A DNA stretch of 64,000 nucleotides, from positions 3,658,001 through 3,722,000 of the forward strand of contig NZ_CP017181.1 of assembly GCF_001729765.1 (NCBI RefSeq). Direction: 5' to 3'. The stretch is from Enterobacter kobei. Lineage in GTDB: Bacteria; Pseudomonadota; Gammaproteobacteria; Enterobacterales; Enterobacteriaceae. A program made the position numbers and the translations under genes. The notes under the pieces were generated by a model. It saw only the letters and a list, made by a program, of their open reading frames with translations. It was not told the origin of the DNA and did not search any database. This document shows positions 8,407 to 16,941 of this stretch, piece by piece; the first letter of the stretch is position 1, and each line of letters opens with the position of its first letter.

Positions 8407-9733
8407 AATGAGATGGTCACTCCCTCCTTCCCGGTATTATGCTGAGGACAGGCTTTCATTCGGAGAACTATCATGGAAAACATTGCGCTCATTGGTATCG
8501 ATCTGGGTAAAAACTCTTTCCATATTCATTGCCAGGATCGTCGCGGGAAGGCTGTTTACCGTAAAAAATTTACCCGGCCAAAGTTGATCGAATTTTTGGC
8601 GACATGCCCCGCTACAACCATCGCAATGGAAGCCTGTGGCGGTTCTCACTTTATGGCACGCAAGTTGGAAGAGTTGGGGCATTCCCCAAAGCTGATATCA
8701 CCACAATTTGTCCGCCCGTTCGTTAAAAGCAATAAAAACGACTTTGTCGACGCCGAAGCTATTTGTGAAGCTGCATCGCGTCCGTCTATGCGTTTTGTGC
8801 AGCCCAGAACGGAATCTCAGCAGGCAATGCGGGCTCTGCATCGTGTCCGTGAATCCCTGGTTCAGGATAAGGTAAAAACAACCAATCAAATGCATGCTTT
8901 TCTGCTGGAATTTGGCATTAGCGTTCCCCGAGGAGCTGCCGTTATTAGCCGACTGAGTACCCTTCTTGAGGACAATAGTTTGCCTCTTTACCTCAGCCAG
9001 TTATTGCTGAAATTACAACAGCATTATCACTATCTTGTTGAGCAGATTAAAGATCTGGAATCCCAGTTGAAACGAAAGTTGGACGAAGATGAGGTTGGAC
9101 AGCGCTTGCTGAGCATTCCCTGCGTCGGAACACTGACAGCGAGTACTATTTCAACTGAGATTGGCGACGGGAAGCAGTACGCCAGCAGCCGTGACTTTGC
9201 GGCGGCAACAGGGCTTGTACCTCGGCAGTACAGCACGGGAGGTAGGACGACATTGCTGGGAATTAGTAAGCGAGGTAATAAAAAGATCCGAACTTTGTTG
9301 GTTCAATGTGCCAGGGTATTCATACAAAAACTGGAACACCAGTCTGGCAAATTGGCCGATTGGGTCAGGGATTTACTGTGCCGGAAAAGCAACTTTGTCG
9401 TCACTTGTGCTCTGGCAAACAAGCTGGCCAGAATAGCCTGGGCCCTAACGGCACGACAGCAAACTTATGTAGCATAACGGCAGAAATACACCGGTTTAAA
9501 GAATTACTGATCTGGTTTTGCGAATACTGATATTGATGATACTAACGGCCCACCGGCCTGTTGAGGAACCTGTAAAACGGAAAGGCTCATTGAAGCCGTA
9601 TATTTTCTGGAGGTTCATCAGGCGCGGAACTCATCAAGGCGCGGGAATAAAATCCCATTCAGACGCCGGATAGATTCAAGCAAGCCAACTTGTCGTCAAA
9701 ATCGGTGTTGCAAAAACGGGAGTGACCATAGAT
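8407..9733 (+). mobile_element. IS5075/IS4321-type insertion sequence (IS110 family, IS1111 group), copy 1
   Basis: A 1,327-bp element with subterminal 12-bp inverted repeats ATGGTCACTCCC (8413-8424) and GGGAGTGACCAT (9718-9729), the arrangement of the IS1111 group. It sits inside the 38-bp terminal repeat of the Tn21-like transposon, the known specific target of IS4321 and IS5075. This kind of insertion normally blocks use of that transposon end. Exact ends were set by reconstructing the uninterrupted 38-bp repeat. Confidence 0.88.
8473..9477 (+). CDS. IS110-family (IS5075/IS4321-type) transposase, copy 1
   Basis: 334 residues. The N-terminal RuvC-like DEDD domain starts with IGIDLGKNSFHIHCQDRRGK, followed by FVKSNKNDFVDAEAICEA. 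The C-terminal transposase_20 domain has the helix-hairpin-helix LLSIPCVGTLTASTIS and the conserved serine region QYSTGGRTTLLGISKRGN. Length and motifs fit an intact IS110-family DEDD transposase. Start ATG follows CGGAGAACTATC. It differs from copy 2 at several residues (for example EELGHS versus AELGHF). Confidence 0.9.
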   Translation: MENIALIGIDLGKNSFHIHCQDRRGKAVYRKKFTRPKLIEFLATCPATTIAMEACGGSHFMARKLEELGHSPKLISPQFVRPFVKSNKNDFVDAEAICEAASRPSMRFVQPRTESQQAMRALHRVRESLVQDKVKTTNQMHAFLLEFGISVPRGAAVISRLSTLLEDNSLPLYLSQLLLKLQQHYHYLVEQIKDLESQLKRKLDEDEVGQRLLSIPCVGTLTASTISTEIGDGKQYASSRDFAAATGLVPRQYSTGGRTTLLGISKRGNKKIRTLLVQCARVFIQKLEHQSGKLADWVRDLLCRKSNFVVTCALANKLARIAWALTARQQTYVA

Positions 9734-9754
9734 TCCGTTTTCTGAGACGACCCC
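9734..9754 (+). repeat. Outer part of the Tn21-like terminal repeat
   Basis: TCCGTTTTCTGAGACGACCCC is the outer 21 bases of the 38-bp Tn21-type repeat. The first base outside (9755) is already in frame within trbF, so this is an old transposon insertion point in the conjugation operon. Confidence 0.85.
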
Positions 9755-10075
9755 TGGCTGCGCGCCTACGACTTCACGACTGACCGCGGCGCCATGGCGC
9801 TCAATGACTACGCCCGCTCCAACGACCCCTTTACACGGGTCGGCCGGCAGCAGGTCGCTGTCGACGTCTCCAGCGTCATCCGCGCGTCCCCGGACAGCTT
9901 CCGCGTCGCCTGGGTCGAGCGCCGATACGAAAATGGCCAGCTCGCCGAGACCACGCGCTGGACCGCGATCCTGACGATCGTCGTGCAGATCCCCCGAAAC
10001 GCCGACCGGCTCAGGGCGAACCCGCTCGGCATCTACGTCAACGCCATCAACTGGTCACGGGAGCTTGGGCAATGA
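9755..10075 (+). pseudogene. trbF: TrbF (VirB8-like) conjugation protein, 3' fragment
   Basis: The frame enters directly from the transposon repeat with WLRAYDFTTDRGAMALNDYAR and runs 106 residues to the end of the protein (...NPLGIYVNAINWSREL). This is the C-terminal periplasmic VirB8/TrbF domain; about half of the usual 230-odd residues and the N-terminal membrane helix are missing. TrbF is an inner-membrane scaffold of the P-type type IV secretion channel. Its end overlaps the trbG start by 4 bp, as in intact operons. Not functional as it stands. Confidence 0.82.
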
Positions 10076-11121
10076 AGCCGTATTTCCGTAAAGCCGGAAA
10101 CCCGGCTTCACACACACACGTACTCCCGGCTCTCCGTAGAGCCGCATTCCCGGTCGTTCTGCTAGCGGCGACCGCGCTCGCGGGCTGCGCGACCACCAAT
10201 CCGCCGCCGGAGATTTCCTACGACAATGCGGCTCCGGCGGTGCAGACCGTCGATCCACCCGCGCCGGTCACCGTGGTCGAGCTGCCCCGGCCGCTGCCGC
10301 TGCCTGGCCAATTGCAGCGTGTGGAGGAGACGCGGCGTGCCCCGGAGCCTTCTAATCCGACCGCTCGCGTCAACCAGGCAAACGAGGCGGCACGAGTCCA
10401 GCCGGTGCGCGACGGCTTCATTAACTCGATGCAGGTCTACCCGTGGACTCAAGGGGCGCTTTATCAAGTCTATACCGCCGTCGGGCAGATCACCGACATC
10501 GCGCTCCAACCCGGGGAGCAGCTTGTCGGCGCAGGCCCGGTGGCCGCCGGCGACACAGTGCGCTGGATCATCGGCGACACCGAGAGCGGATCGGGGGCAA
10601 CGCGCCAGATCCACATCCTAGTAAAGCCCACCCGCGCCGACCTGATGACAAACCTCGTCATCAACACCAACATGCGCACCTATCACATGGAGCTGCGCTC
10701 GACAGAGCGCACCTATATGGCGTCGGTCTCATGGCAGTATCCGCAAGACCAGCTCATTGCGCTGCGCCGTCAGAACGCCGAGGCGCAGGCGGCCCAGCCG
10801 GTGGCGAGCGGCGTCGATCTCGCGAACGTCAACTTCCGCTATGCGATCGAGGGCGACCGTGCGCCGTGGCGGCCGCTGCGCGCCTTCGACGACGGACGCC
10901 AGGTCTTTATCGAGTTTCCGCGCGGCATCGGTCAGGGCGAGATGCCGCCACTCTTCGTCGTCGGCCCCGAGGGCAACACCTCTGAGCTCGTGAACTATCG
11001 CGTTCGCGGCCACCACATGATCGTTGATCGTCTGTTCGCGGCTGCCGAACTTCGCTTCGGCTCCGGCCGCGAGCAGAAGCGCGTCAGGATCGTCCGCACA
11101 GACGGGAGGCCGACCTCGTGA
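10072..11121 (+). CDS. trbG: TrbG (VirB9-like) conjugative transfer protein
   Basis: 349 residues. A lipoprotein-like N-terminus (VVLLAATALAGCATT, lipobox LAGC near residue 39) is followed by a proline-rich stretch. The CagX/VirB9 domain begins around INSMQVYPWTQGALYQVYTAVGQITDIALQPGE. TrbG is an outer-membrane-associated part of the P-type mating channel. It overlaps trbF' upstream and trbI downstream by 4 bp each. GC-rich codon use matches alphaproteobacterial integrative conjugative elements. The gene is intact, but the other trb genes are absent from the window. Confidence 0.9.
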   Translation: MKPYFRKAGNPASHTHVLPALRRAAFPVVLLAATALAGCATTNPPPEISYDNAAPAVQTVDPPAPVTVVELPRPLPLPGQLQRVEETRRAPEPSNPTARVNQANEAARVQPVRDGFINSMQVYPWTQGALYQVYTAVGQITDIALQPGEQLVGAGPVAAGDTVRWIIGDTESGSGATRQIHILVKPTRADLMTNLVINTNMRTYHMELRSTERTYMASVSWQYPQDQLIALRRQNAEAQAAQPVASGVDLANVNFRYAIEGDRAPWRPLRAFDDGRQVFIEFPRGIGQGEMPPLFVVGPEGNTSELVNYRVRGHHMIVDRLFAAAELRFGSGREQKRVRIVRTDGRPTS

Positions 11122-12338
11122 GCGAGAACCCGCCCCGGATTGAGGAAGTGCCGGACGACGATGCGCAGCCCCTGACCGGCGAGCCGGTCGGGCCTGCGCC
11201 GATGCGGCTGCGGGCCGAACCGCCCCGCGTCACCCGGTTGTCGCGGAAGGTTCTCGCCGGCCTCGGTCTTGTCGCCAGCGTCGGGCTCGGAGGTGCGCTG
11301 ATCTACGCGCTTCAGACCCGCGACGCCGGTCGGCCGAACGACGAACTCTATTCGACCGAGAACCGCTCGACCGCTGACGGACTGGCCGGCCTGCCGCGAG
11401 ATTACAGTGGCGTGCCACAGCTCGGTCCCCCTCTTCCCGGTGACCTCGGCCGGCCGATCCTTAGTACCCAGGATCGCGGACAGCCGGTGCCCACACCCGG
11501 GACGGCCACGCCCAATCCCGGCATCAGCCCGGAAGAGCAGCGCCGCCTTCAGGAAATCGAGACCGCGCGCACCAGCCGTCTCTTCTCCGGATCGGAAAGC
11601 CGGGGCACACCCGCTGCTGCGGGAGCTGCCCCAGCGCTCGCGCCGGTGCCGGATTTGGCGAGCATTGGCCTCGCTCCGCCGCCCGCCACGCCCTCGGCGC
11701 AGGACCGGCAGAACGCGTTTCTGAACGCCGCGGCCGATCGCAGGACGGTTGCGCCCGATCGCGTCGCTGCGCCAGTATCGCCGAACGTCCTTCAGGCGGG
11801 AGCAGTGATATCCGCGGCGCTGATCACCGGCATCCGATCCGATCTACCCGGCCAGATCACCGCGCAGGTCACCGAAAACATCTACGACAGCCCAACCGGC
11901 CGTATCTTGCTTGTGCCGCAAGGCACTCGTGTGGTCGGGCAGTACGACAACAACGTGCAGTTCGGCCAGAGCCGAGTCCTGCTCGTCTGGACTCGGCTCG
12001 TCTTCCCGAACGGGCGCTCGATCGTTCTCGAGCGCCAGCCTGGTGCTGACGCTGAAGGGTTCGCCGGGCTGCAGGATGGCGTCGATTACCATTGGTGGGA
12101 TCTGGCCAAGGCTGCGGGATTGTCGACACTGCTGAGCGTCGGCGCCGAACTCGCGGTCGACAACGACGATCAGCTCGTTCAGGCGATCCGGAACGGTGGG
12201 CAGGACACCATCAACGACGCAGGGCAGCAGATTGTGAGGCGTCAGCTCAACGTCGCGCCCACGATCACTATTCGGCCCGGATTTCCCGTGCGCGTTCTCG
12301 TGACGCGAGACTTGGTACTGGAGCCATATGGAGGGTGA
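11118..12338 (+). CDS. trbI: TrbI (VirB10-like) conjugative transfer protein
   Basis: 406 residues with a single transmembrane helix near residues 46-66 (VLAGLGLVASVGLGGALIYAL). A long proline-rich periplasmic linker follows, then the VirB10/TrbI beta-barrel domain (LITGIRSDLPGQITAQVTENIYDSPTGRILLVPQGTRVVGQYDN...). It bridges the inner and outer membranes in the mating channel. The start overlaps the trbG stop (GTGA) and its own stop overlaps the next ATG. Intact, though without the rest of the operon it cannot support transfer alone. Confidence 0.92.
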   Translation: MSENPPRIEEVPDDDAQPLTGEPVGPAPMRLRAEPPRVTRLSRKVLAGLGLVASVGLGGALIYALQTRDAGRPNDELYSTENRSTADGLAGLPRDYSGVPQLGPPLPGDLGRPILSTQDRGQPVPTPGTATPNPGISPEEQRRLQEIETARTSRLFSGSESRGTPAAAGAAPALAPVPDLASIGLAPPPATPSAQDRQNAFLNAAADRRTVAPDRVAAPVSPNVLQAGAVISAALITGIRSDLPGQITAQVTENIYDSPTGRILLVPQGTRVVGQYDNNVQFGQSRVLLVWTRLVFPNGRSIVLERQPGADAEGFAGLQDGVDYHWWDLAKAAGLSTLLSVGAELAVDNDDQLVQAIRNGGQDTINDAGQQIVRRQLNVAPTITIRPGFPVRVLVTRDLVLEPYGG

Positions 12339-12577
12339 TGATGTCGAAGCTTAAGCTAGGCCCCATCGCGGACGACAAGCCGCTTAAGGTACAGGTCGAG
12401 CTACCTGCAGCTCTCCACCAGGACCTTGTTGACTACGCCCACCTATTGGGCCGAGAGCAAGGTCAGTCCGCTGTTGACCCAGCTCGGTTAATCGTCCCGA
12501 TGTTACAACGGTTCATCGCGACAGACCGTGGCTTCGCCAAAGCCAGGCGAACGTTGACGCCGGGGAGCGCCGATTAA
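12338..12577 (+). CDS. DUF2274 protein of trb operons
   Basis: 79 residues (MMSKLKLGPIADDKPLKVQVELPAALHQDLVDYAHLL...). This is the small DUF2274 protein regularly encoded directly after trbI in alphaproteobacterial and related ICEs. The first ATG overlaps the trbI stop (ATGA at 12335-12340). Function is unknown; the sequence looks ribbon-helix-helix-like, which would suggest DNA binding. It marks the usual 3' end of the trb operon. Confidence 0.82.
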   Translation: MMSKLKLGPIADDKPLKVQVELPAALHQDLVDYAHLLGREQGQSAVDPARLIVPMLQRFIATDRGFAKARRTLTPGSAD

Positions 12578-13469
12578 TCCGTGGTCCCCGCTCTAGAGGG
12601 GGTGTCGAAACACTTCAGCAGCAGCGGCAGAGTCGGGTTGTCGTTGTCACTGGAAGAAATTATAGCGGCCGTCGGCGCCCGCGCCGATGGGAGCGGGATC
12701 AACGCGATATCCGGCCGGTAGATCACGCTGGTGATGGTCAAGCCGAAGCCCTGTTCGACCATCGTCAGCAGGGTTTCTCGGCTGACTTGTTGGATCGAGA
12801 GTTGAACCGCTCCGTCTCCGGCGCCCACCATGCGCCGGAGTATGCCAGCGAGCTCACGCCCAGCGCCATCCGAGCGAACGAGGAAGACTTCGTCACAAAC
12901 GTCCTCCCACGACAGCTGTGGCCGTGCTGCCAACTCGTGAAGCGGGGACAATGCCACGAACAGATCTGGTTCGCAGAGACGTCGAACTTGGAACTGAGGG
13001 CTCTTGCTCGCACTCAGGCTGATTGCTGCGTCCAGTAATCCGCGCTTCACCCCCAAAGTGTTTTCTTCTGAAGTGCCTTCCTCAAGCTTTACCTCGATCG
13101 TCGGATGTCTATTTCTGAATGCCGAGAGAATGTTGATGATCGGGCACGCCGGGAACGCTTCAAGCATTCCAAACCTCACGAGCCCGGTCTTGAGTTTCCG
13201 CGCGGAGCGGATCTCCGTTGCGGCGTTACGAAGGTAGCGCGCTCCCACCACCGCTTGTTGAAGGAAGCGCTCACCTTCTGGAGTCAGCCCTGCCCCGCTC
13301 GCGTACGCTTGAAGAGAGAAAAGCCAAGTTGGCGCTCAAACAGCTGCACACGTCGGCTGACGGTGGATTGCGATATCGATAGGCGCTCCGCCGCTCGGCG
13401 GAAGCTGCCGGCCTCGGCGACCTGAACGGCGTACTTCAGGTATCGGAGATCAAGAGTCAGGTCGGGCAT
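12574..13469 (-). pseudogene. LysR-family regulator, frameshifted
   Basis: The N-terminal winged helix-turn-helix (LKYAVQVAEAGSFRRAAERLSISQSTVSRRVQLFERQLGFSLFKRTRAG) is encoded at 13469-13287. The ligand-binding domain (RYLRNAATEIRSARKLKTGLVRFGMLEAFPACP...) continues in another frame to 12574. The break is near 13290, where the family sequence RAGLTPEGERFLQQAV requires a frame change and the real frame hits TGA. The total length of about 298 residues is normal for LysR. It lies tail to tail with the DUF2274 gene. A sequencing error cannot be excluded from one sequence. Confidence 0.8.
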
Positions 13470-13698
13470 GAGACCCGTCCGATCATACCGGCGGTCTCAT
13501 CGGCGAACCGCCTGCGCCCGGTGAGCGGCACCCATGCACGTCCACTTTCATCGAGCCCACCCCCGCTAGCGCCTGGGGAACGAGCACGTCCGTTGATCTC
13601 AGATGTGGAATCCGAGCTGAGCCCCTCAATGAGCATGACCATGTCCGAATCTGTCATAGATGCATGCGGCGGTCATACATTTTCACACGCTTGAAGTC

Positions 13699-13715
13699 TA
13701 TGCGCGAAGCATATA
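13699..13715. promoter_or_regulatory. TATGC-N5-GCATA dyad before first MarR gene
   Basis: TATGCGCGAAGCATATA contains the dyad TATGC-N5-GCATA ten bases upstream of the MarR start codon at 13726. The same dyad recurs at other stress-gene promoters in this region, so this is a likely autoregulatory operator. Confidence 0.6.
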
Positions 13716-13725
13716 TTCTTGCGGT

Positions 13726-14259
13726 ATGGAGCCTGAGGTCGCCAAGTACCATTTAGGTGCACTCGCGTTGGCCGTTGCAGACAGCATCGCCAGTGTCTCG
13801 GCCTCGTTTTCACCAAGCGGCCCGGGGACCGCCGTGATGGTGTTACTCAGCATGGAGCCCGGACTGCCGATCAGCGTTTTGGCTACCTCGATCGGGCTTT
13901 CTCATGCCGGGACGGTGCGATTGATCGATAGGCTCGAGCGCGAACAGTTGGTGGAACGACGAAGACAAATCACCGACAGGCGGGCGCGCTTCATTCACCT
14001 CACCAATTCGGGGAAGAAGATAACGGACGCCTTGCTCAAGGCACGGGAGCAGGTGATCTCCGAATGTATTTCGCCCCTGTCGCCCAATGACCTCGACATT
14101 CTAGGCATGCTGTCGGAGCGGCTCCTTGTGGCAAACGGCTTCGACAAAGATGGCTCGGTCAGCCTTTGCCATCTGTGCGGCTACAGCAGGATCGCGCCTT
14201 CCCGTGGTAAAGCTAAGCCGGGGCGCTCGCCACGCTGGAACGTCGCATCAGAAGGCTGA
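13726..14259 (+). CDS. MarR-family regulator with C-terminal CxxC motif (1)
   Basis: About 177 residues from ATG 13726. The winged helix-turn-helix is clear (LATSIGLSHAGTVRLIDRLEREQLVERRRQITDRRARFIHLTNSGKK). The C-terminal extension holds CHLCGY, a cysteine pair shared with the second MarR protein at 16942. MarR proteins with such cysteines often sense oxidants or electrophiles; here that is inferred. The start was chosen because the shared dyad operator lies just upstream; an earlier in-frame start would place the operator inside the gene. It precedes the YeeE/YedE gene by 26 bp. Confidence 0.85.
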   Translation: MEPEVAKYHLGALALAVADSIASVSASFSPSGPGTAVMVLLSMEPGLPISVLATSIGLSHAGTVRLIDRLEREQLVERRRQITDRRARFIHLTNSGKKITDALLKAREQVISECISPLSPNDLDILGMLSERLLVANGFDKDGSVSLCHLCGYSRIAPSRGKAKPGRSPRWNVASEG

Positions 14260-14285
14260 CGATATGATCAGGCAGGCTTGAAATA

Positions 14286-15245
14286 ATGGGATCGTTTGCG
14301 CTCGAACTTCTTCTATGCGTACTTGCCTTCGGGTTCGGATATGCGGCGAACCAAGGCGGAACCTGTTTAGTGGTGGCCGCTCATGAGTTACACAGAAGAC
14401 AGCCGCCGAAAATGTTCGTCGGATTTCTCGCAGCGTCGGCAGCGGCAGGCCTGGTTGCGGTCCCGATAGTCTGGACGGGAACACTGGGCGCAACACTCGC
14501 ACCCTCGACCAGCATCAATTTCCTCCTGCTCATCGGCGCCATCGCCTTCGGCCTCGGCGCACTCATTAATGACACATGCCTGCTCGGATCGCTGGCGCGG
14601 CTTGGGGATGGGGAGATGCGACTTCTAGCTCTACCCTTGGGATTAACGATTGGTATCTTGGCTGCCGACCATGGCAGGTTCGGCTACGATTCAACATGGC
14701 CAAGCTTAATCTCCAAACCGAGCGCAACAGGCCTCGTTACTCTCCTAGCCTTCCTAGTTGTGCTCGTGCTGGCACTCGTTTTCGTTTCCACGAAGAGCGT
14801 TCTGCGAACAAAGCCGGGTTGGTCGTTCGGCGCTTCGATGATTGGACTCGGTATCACTGGCGGACTTCTATATGCACTCTCGCCGGCCTGGACCTTCGCA
14901 GACGTGATTCAACGCGCCCTTCCTCTCAGAATGTCCCCGGCCGGCGAGGTCGCGCTCACTGCGGTGATCTCTTCGATCGCAGGCGCCCTAACCGCCTCCT
15001 TTCGCCAAGGCAATCTGCGTCTCCAACTGCCGACAGCCAATGGCATTCTGCGATCTGTCGTCGGCGGCACATTGATGGGTATCGGCATCGCGCTCATACC
15101 CGGCGGGAATGATGGGTTGATCCTCGCAGCGGTTCCGACTCTTTCACCTGGTGGGATAGTCGCCTACCTTCTGATGACGACGACAATCGTCTTCGGATTT
15201 GCAGCGCGTGGTAAGTTATTCCGGCGCTGCCTTTCACGGCCATGA
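14286..15245 (+). CDS. YeeE/YedE-family sulfur transporter homolog
   Basis: 319 residues, with about nine to ten hydrophobic segments. It shows the two-fold repeated pattern of the YeeE/YedE (DUF395) family: FGFGYAANQGGTCLVVAAHEL in the first half with a conserved cysteine, FGLGALINDTCLLGSLARLGDGE in the centre, and GGTLMGIGIALIPGGNDGLIL near the C-terminus. Characterised relatives import thiosulfate or related sulfur species. The second cysteine motif in the C-terminal half is GGNDG rather than a cysteine, so transport chemistry may differ. Probably co-transcribed with the MarR gene upstream. Confidence 0.82.
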   Translation: MGSFALELLLCVLAFGFGYAANQGGTCLVVAAHELHRRQPPKMFVGFLAASAAAGLVAVPIVWTGTLGATLAPSTSINFLLLIGAIAFGLGALINDTCLLGSLARLGDGEMRLLALPLGLTIGILAADHGRFGYDSTWPSLISKPSATGLVTLLAFLVVLVLALVFVSTKSVLRTKPGWSFGASMIGLGITGGLLYALSPAWTFADVIQRALPLRMSPAGEVALTAVISSIAGALTASFRQGNLRLQLPTANGILRSVVGGTLMGIGIALIPGGNDGLILAAVPTLSPGGIVAYLLMTTTIVFGFAARGKLFRRCLSRP

Positions 15246-15283
15246 TAAGGGCAACAGAGGACTTGCCCTCCTGACATGAGCAT

Positions 15284-15694
15284 TTATCCCGACCGGGAAT
15301 ATCGGCTGACTAGCTCGTATGCCTTTGCAGGCCCTTGGACCATGATGACCACTTCAAAGGCCGCCGGCCCCAGAATCCTGTAGGTTGCATGGTAGGTGTC
15401 GTCTCCGCAGGCATAGACGCCACTCGCTTCCAACCCGGTATCCGTCCGCGAGAAACTCAAGCTGAGGAACTGCGTCCCGATATGAGGTCCGTCTGCGAAC
15501 TCGACGACAACACTGTCCTCGCTCAAGCGATAGCGATACTGCCGGCACGCGGAGAATACTCTGCCATCTGCCAGTGAGAGAATGCCGCTCTCTCGATAAG
15601 CGAGCGCGCCTTCGCCGATCGCTGCTACGATTTCGGTGGGCATGGTTATCTCGTCCAGGGCCGCGTCCATCCGTACAGGCTGGACGTTTGCCAA
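15284..15694 (-). CDS. DUF6314-like protein, probably lacking its N-terminus
   Basis: 136 residues from a TTG at 15694. The pattern LAYRESGILSLADGRVFSACRQYRYRL...VVEFADG...YACGDDTYHATYRI...VQGPAKAYELVSRY resembles the body of DUF6314 proteins. These usually begin with a GRWxLxR segment that is missing here. A segment of that kind (NLRGAWMLRRDIEPGGAQLHGDAVFAR) is found on the opposite strand at about 16455-16550. Function of the family is unknown. The gene may have been split by an inversion. Confidence 0.55.
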   Translation of the reverse strand: MANVQPVRMDAALDEITMPTEIVAAIGEGALAYRESGILSLADGRVFSACRQYRYRLSEDSVVVEFADGPHIGTQFLSLSFSRTDTGLEASGVYACGDDTYHATYRILGPAAFEVVIMVQGPAKAYELVSRYSRSG

Positions 15695-15849
15695 CGGGCT
15701 ATAGGCCCACCCGGAGCGCCAGCCCCATCAAGTCAAAATCCCGCAAAGGTCGCGCGTTTGCTGGGTAAAGGCATCGCCGATGAGGATGGCTTCGTGAGGC
15801 AGCGAAGCGCGAGCCAGCCGCTCGACATATCTCGCTTATTAGTATATGG

Positions 15850-15868
15850 TATATGCGTCGCGCATATA
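15850..15868. promoter_or_regulatory. TATATGCG-TCG-CGCATATA palindrome before the DUF417 gene
   Basis: A perfect 8+3+8 inverted repeat, 73 bp before the DUF417 start codon. It contains the shared core TATGC-N5-GCATA and is the most symmetrical example in the region. Confidence 0.65.
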
Positions 15869-15940
15869 CTGCAACGCCTGCCCGAAGCACGTAGACGACG
15901 TTCGTGACGTTCCCACGGGACCACTGTTGAGGAATTTTAG

Positions 15941-16429
15941 ATGAGCATTTTCGACCGTTATGAATTTCTTGTCCCCGAGCACGGTCGGAGGGATCTTGGC
16001 CTGCTTAGATGGGCTCTCGTGATCGTATTTCTGTGGTTCGGCGCGATGAAGTTCACAGCGTACGAGGCCTATGGTATCGCCCCGTTTATCGAACACAGCC
16101 CGATCATGAATTGGCTCGGCATGTTCGGGACGCAGGGGCAAAGCTATTTCATCGGCGTTATCGAGTTATCGACCGGTCTCGTTCTGATCCTTGGTGCATT
16201 TCGTCCACTCTTCTCTGCGCTAGGCGCACTAATGTCAGCAGCGACCTATCTGATCACGCTGACCTTTTTCATCACCACTCCAGGTGTCGCGGAGCAGACT
16301 GCCGGCGGCTTTCCTGCGATTTCGGCTGCACCAGGGCAGTTTCTACTGAAGGACGCAGTTCTGCTAGCGGCGTCCCTCGTGCTGCTGCGTGCTTCGGTCC
16401 GCCACAGAGGGGCGCTTGTGCTCTCGTGA
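15941..16429 (+). CDS. DUF417 (YkgB/RclC-like) membrane protein
   Basis: 162 residues with four hydrophobic segments. The family pattern is FLWFGAMKFTAYEAYGIAPFIEHSPIMNWL, then GVIELSTGLVLILGAF, and a C-terminal QFLLKDAVLLAASLVLL. DUF417 includes RclC of the E. coli reactive-chlorine operon rclABC, an inner-membrane protein needed for hypochlorite survival. Start ATG at 15941 follows GAGGAATTTTAG. A near-perfect palindrome lies upstream. It is the best single pointer to a reactive-chlorine role for the island, though DUF417 proteins occur in other contexts too. Confidence 0.85.
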   Translation: MSIFDRYEFLVPEHGRRDLGLLRWALVIVFLWFGAMKFTAYEAYGIAPFIEHSPIMNWLGMFGTQGQSYFIGVIELSTGLVLILGAFRPLFSALGALMSAATYLITLTFFITTPGVAEQTAGGFPAISAAPGQFLLKDAVLLAASLVLLRASVRHRGALVLS

Positions 16430-16905
16430 CTGTGGTCCTCTCGTGACGGCGGGCGTGCAAATCCTGCAGAACCTCCGCGGGGCATGGATGCTCCGTCGCG
16501 ATATCGAGCCCGGAGGCGCTCAGCTGCATGGCGACGCGGTCTTCGCCCGTTTCGCCGCAATCCCCGACGTCGTGGAGCACGGACTGTTCCTCAATGGGAT
16601 TGATACAATCGTGATCGCGCGCGGTGACACGATGGAAGTGCGACGCCGGGGGCAAGCTAGGTCTCGCTGATCTGCACCTGCGCGGCCTGGATGACAGCGC
16701 TGACGCGGAGTGATTCTCGGGCGCGACCTACGGCGATTCCGAGCGAAAAGGCTTGCCCTATAGCCGCCAGGTATCAACGGTTCCGCGGCCTTAACGAGCC
16801 GGACCCGTTTTTTTCGGCGCGCTCGATCAGTCGAAATCCTCCGAAACCCTTCTAAAACAGGACATTTTCCACAAGCCGCGCGGAGGAAGAGGACCACGGT
16901 ATGGC
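16430..16905 (+). other. Intergenic stretch with a DUF6314 N-terminus-like remnant
   Basis: No complete gene is seen. From about 16446 to 16670 one frame reads GVQILQNLRGAWMLRRDIEPGG and AQLHGDAVFARFAAIPDVV before a stop. Its first half looks like the missing start of the DUF6314-like gene on the other strand at 15284-15694. The rest (16671-16905) shows nothing recognisable apart from the upstream region of the next MarR gene. Confidence 0.4.
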
Positions 16906-16913
16906 TTGCTGTC

Positions 16914-16930
16914 TATGCTCCGCGCACATA
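16914..16930. promoter_or_regulatory. Imperfect TATGC-N5-GCACA dyad before second MarR gene
   Basis: TATGCTCCGCGCACATA lies 11 bases upstream of the chosen start at 16942. The spacing relative to the gene copies that of the first MarR gene (dyad ending 10 bases before its start), which supports both the operator and both start-codon choices. Confidence 0.5.
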
Positions 16931-16941
16931 TAGATGTGGCA

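Larger units (their letters stand above)
5860..9754 (+). mobile_element. Tn21-like transposon 3' fragment, direct-repeat copy 1
   Basis: This 3,895-bp block comprises a 5'-truncated tnpA, the start of the 38-bp terminal repeat, an IS5075-type element inside that repeat, and the repeat's outer 21 bases ending GACGACCCC at 9754. The same block lies at 35646-39540 in the same orientation with no net length difference. The tnpR gene, the res site and the other transposon end are absent, so it cannot move on its own. The base after its outer end is within trbF. Confidence 0.85.

Noticed and set aside
9755..12577. A functional conjugation system.
   Set aside because: Only trbF', trbG, trbI and a DUF2274 gene remain; trbB, C, D, E, J, L, relaxase and coupling protein are missing from the window.
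13457..13657. A 66-codon minus-strand frame before the LysR pseudogene.
   Set aside because: No recognisable family and it would overlap the LysR start; probably chance.
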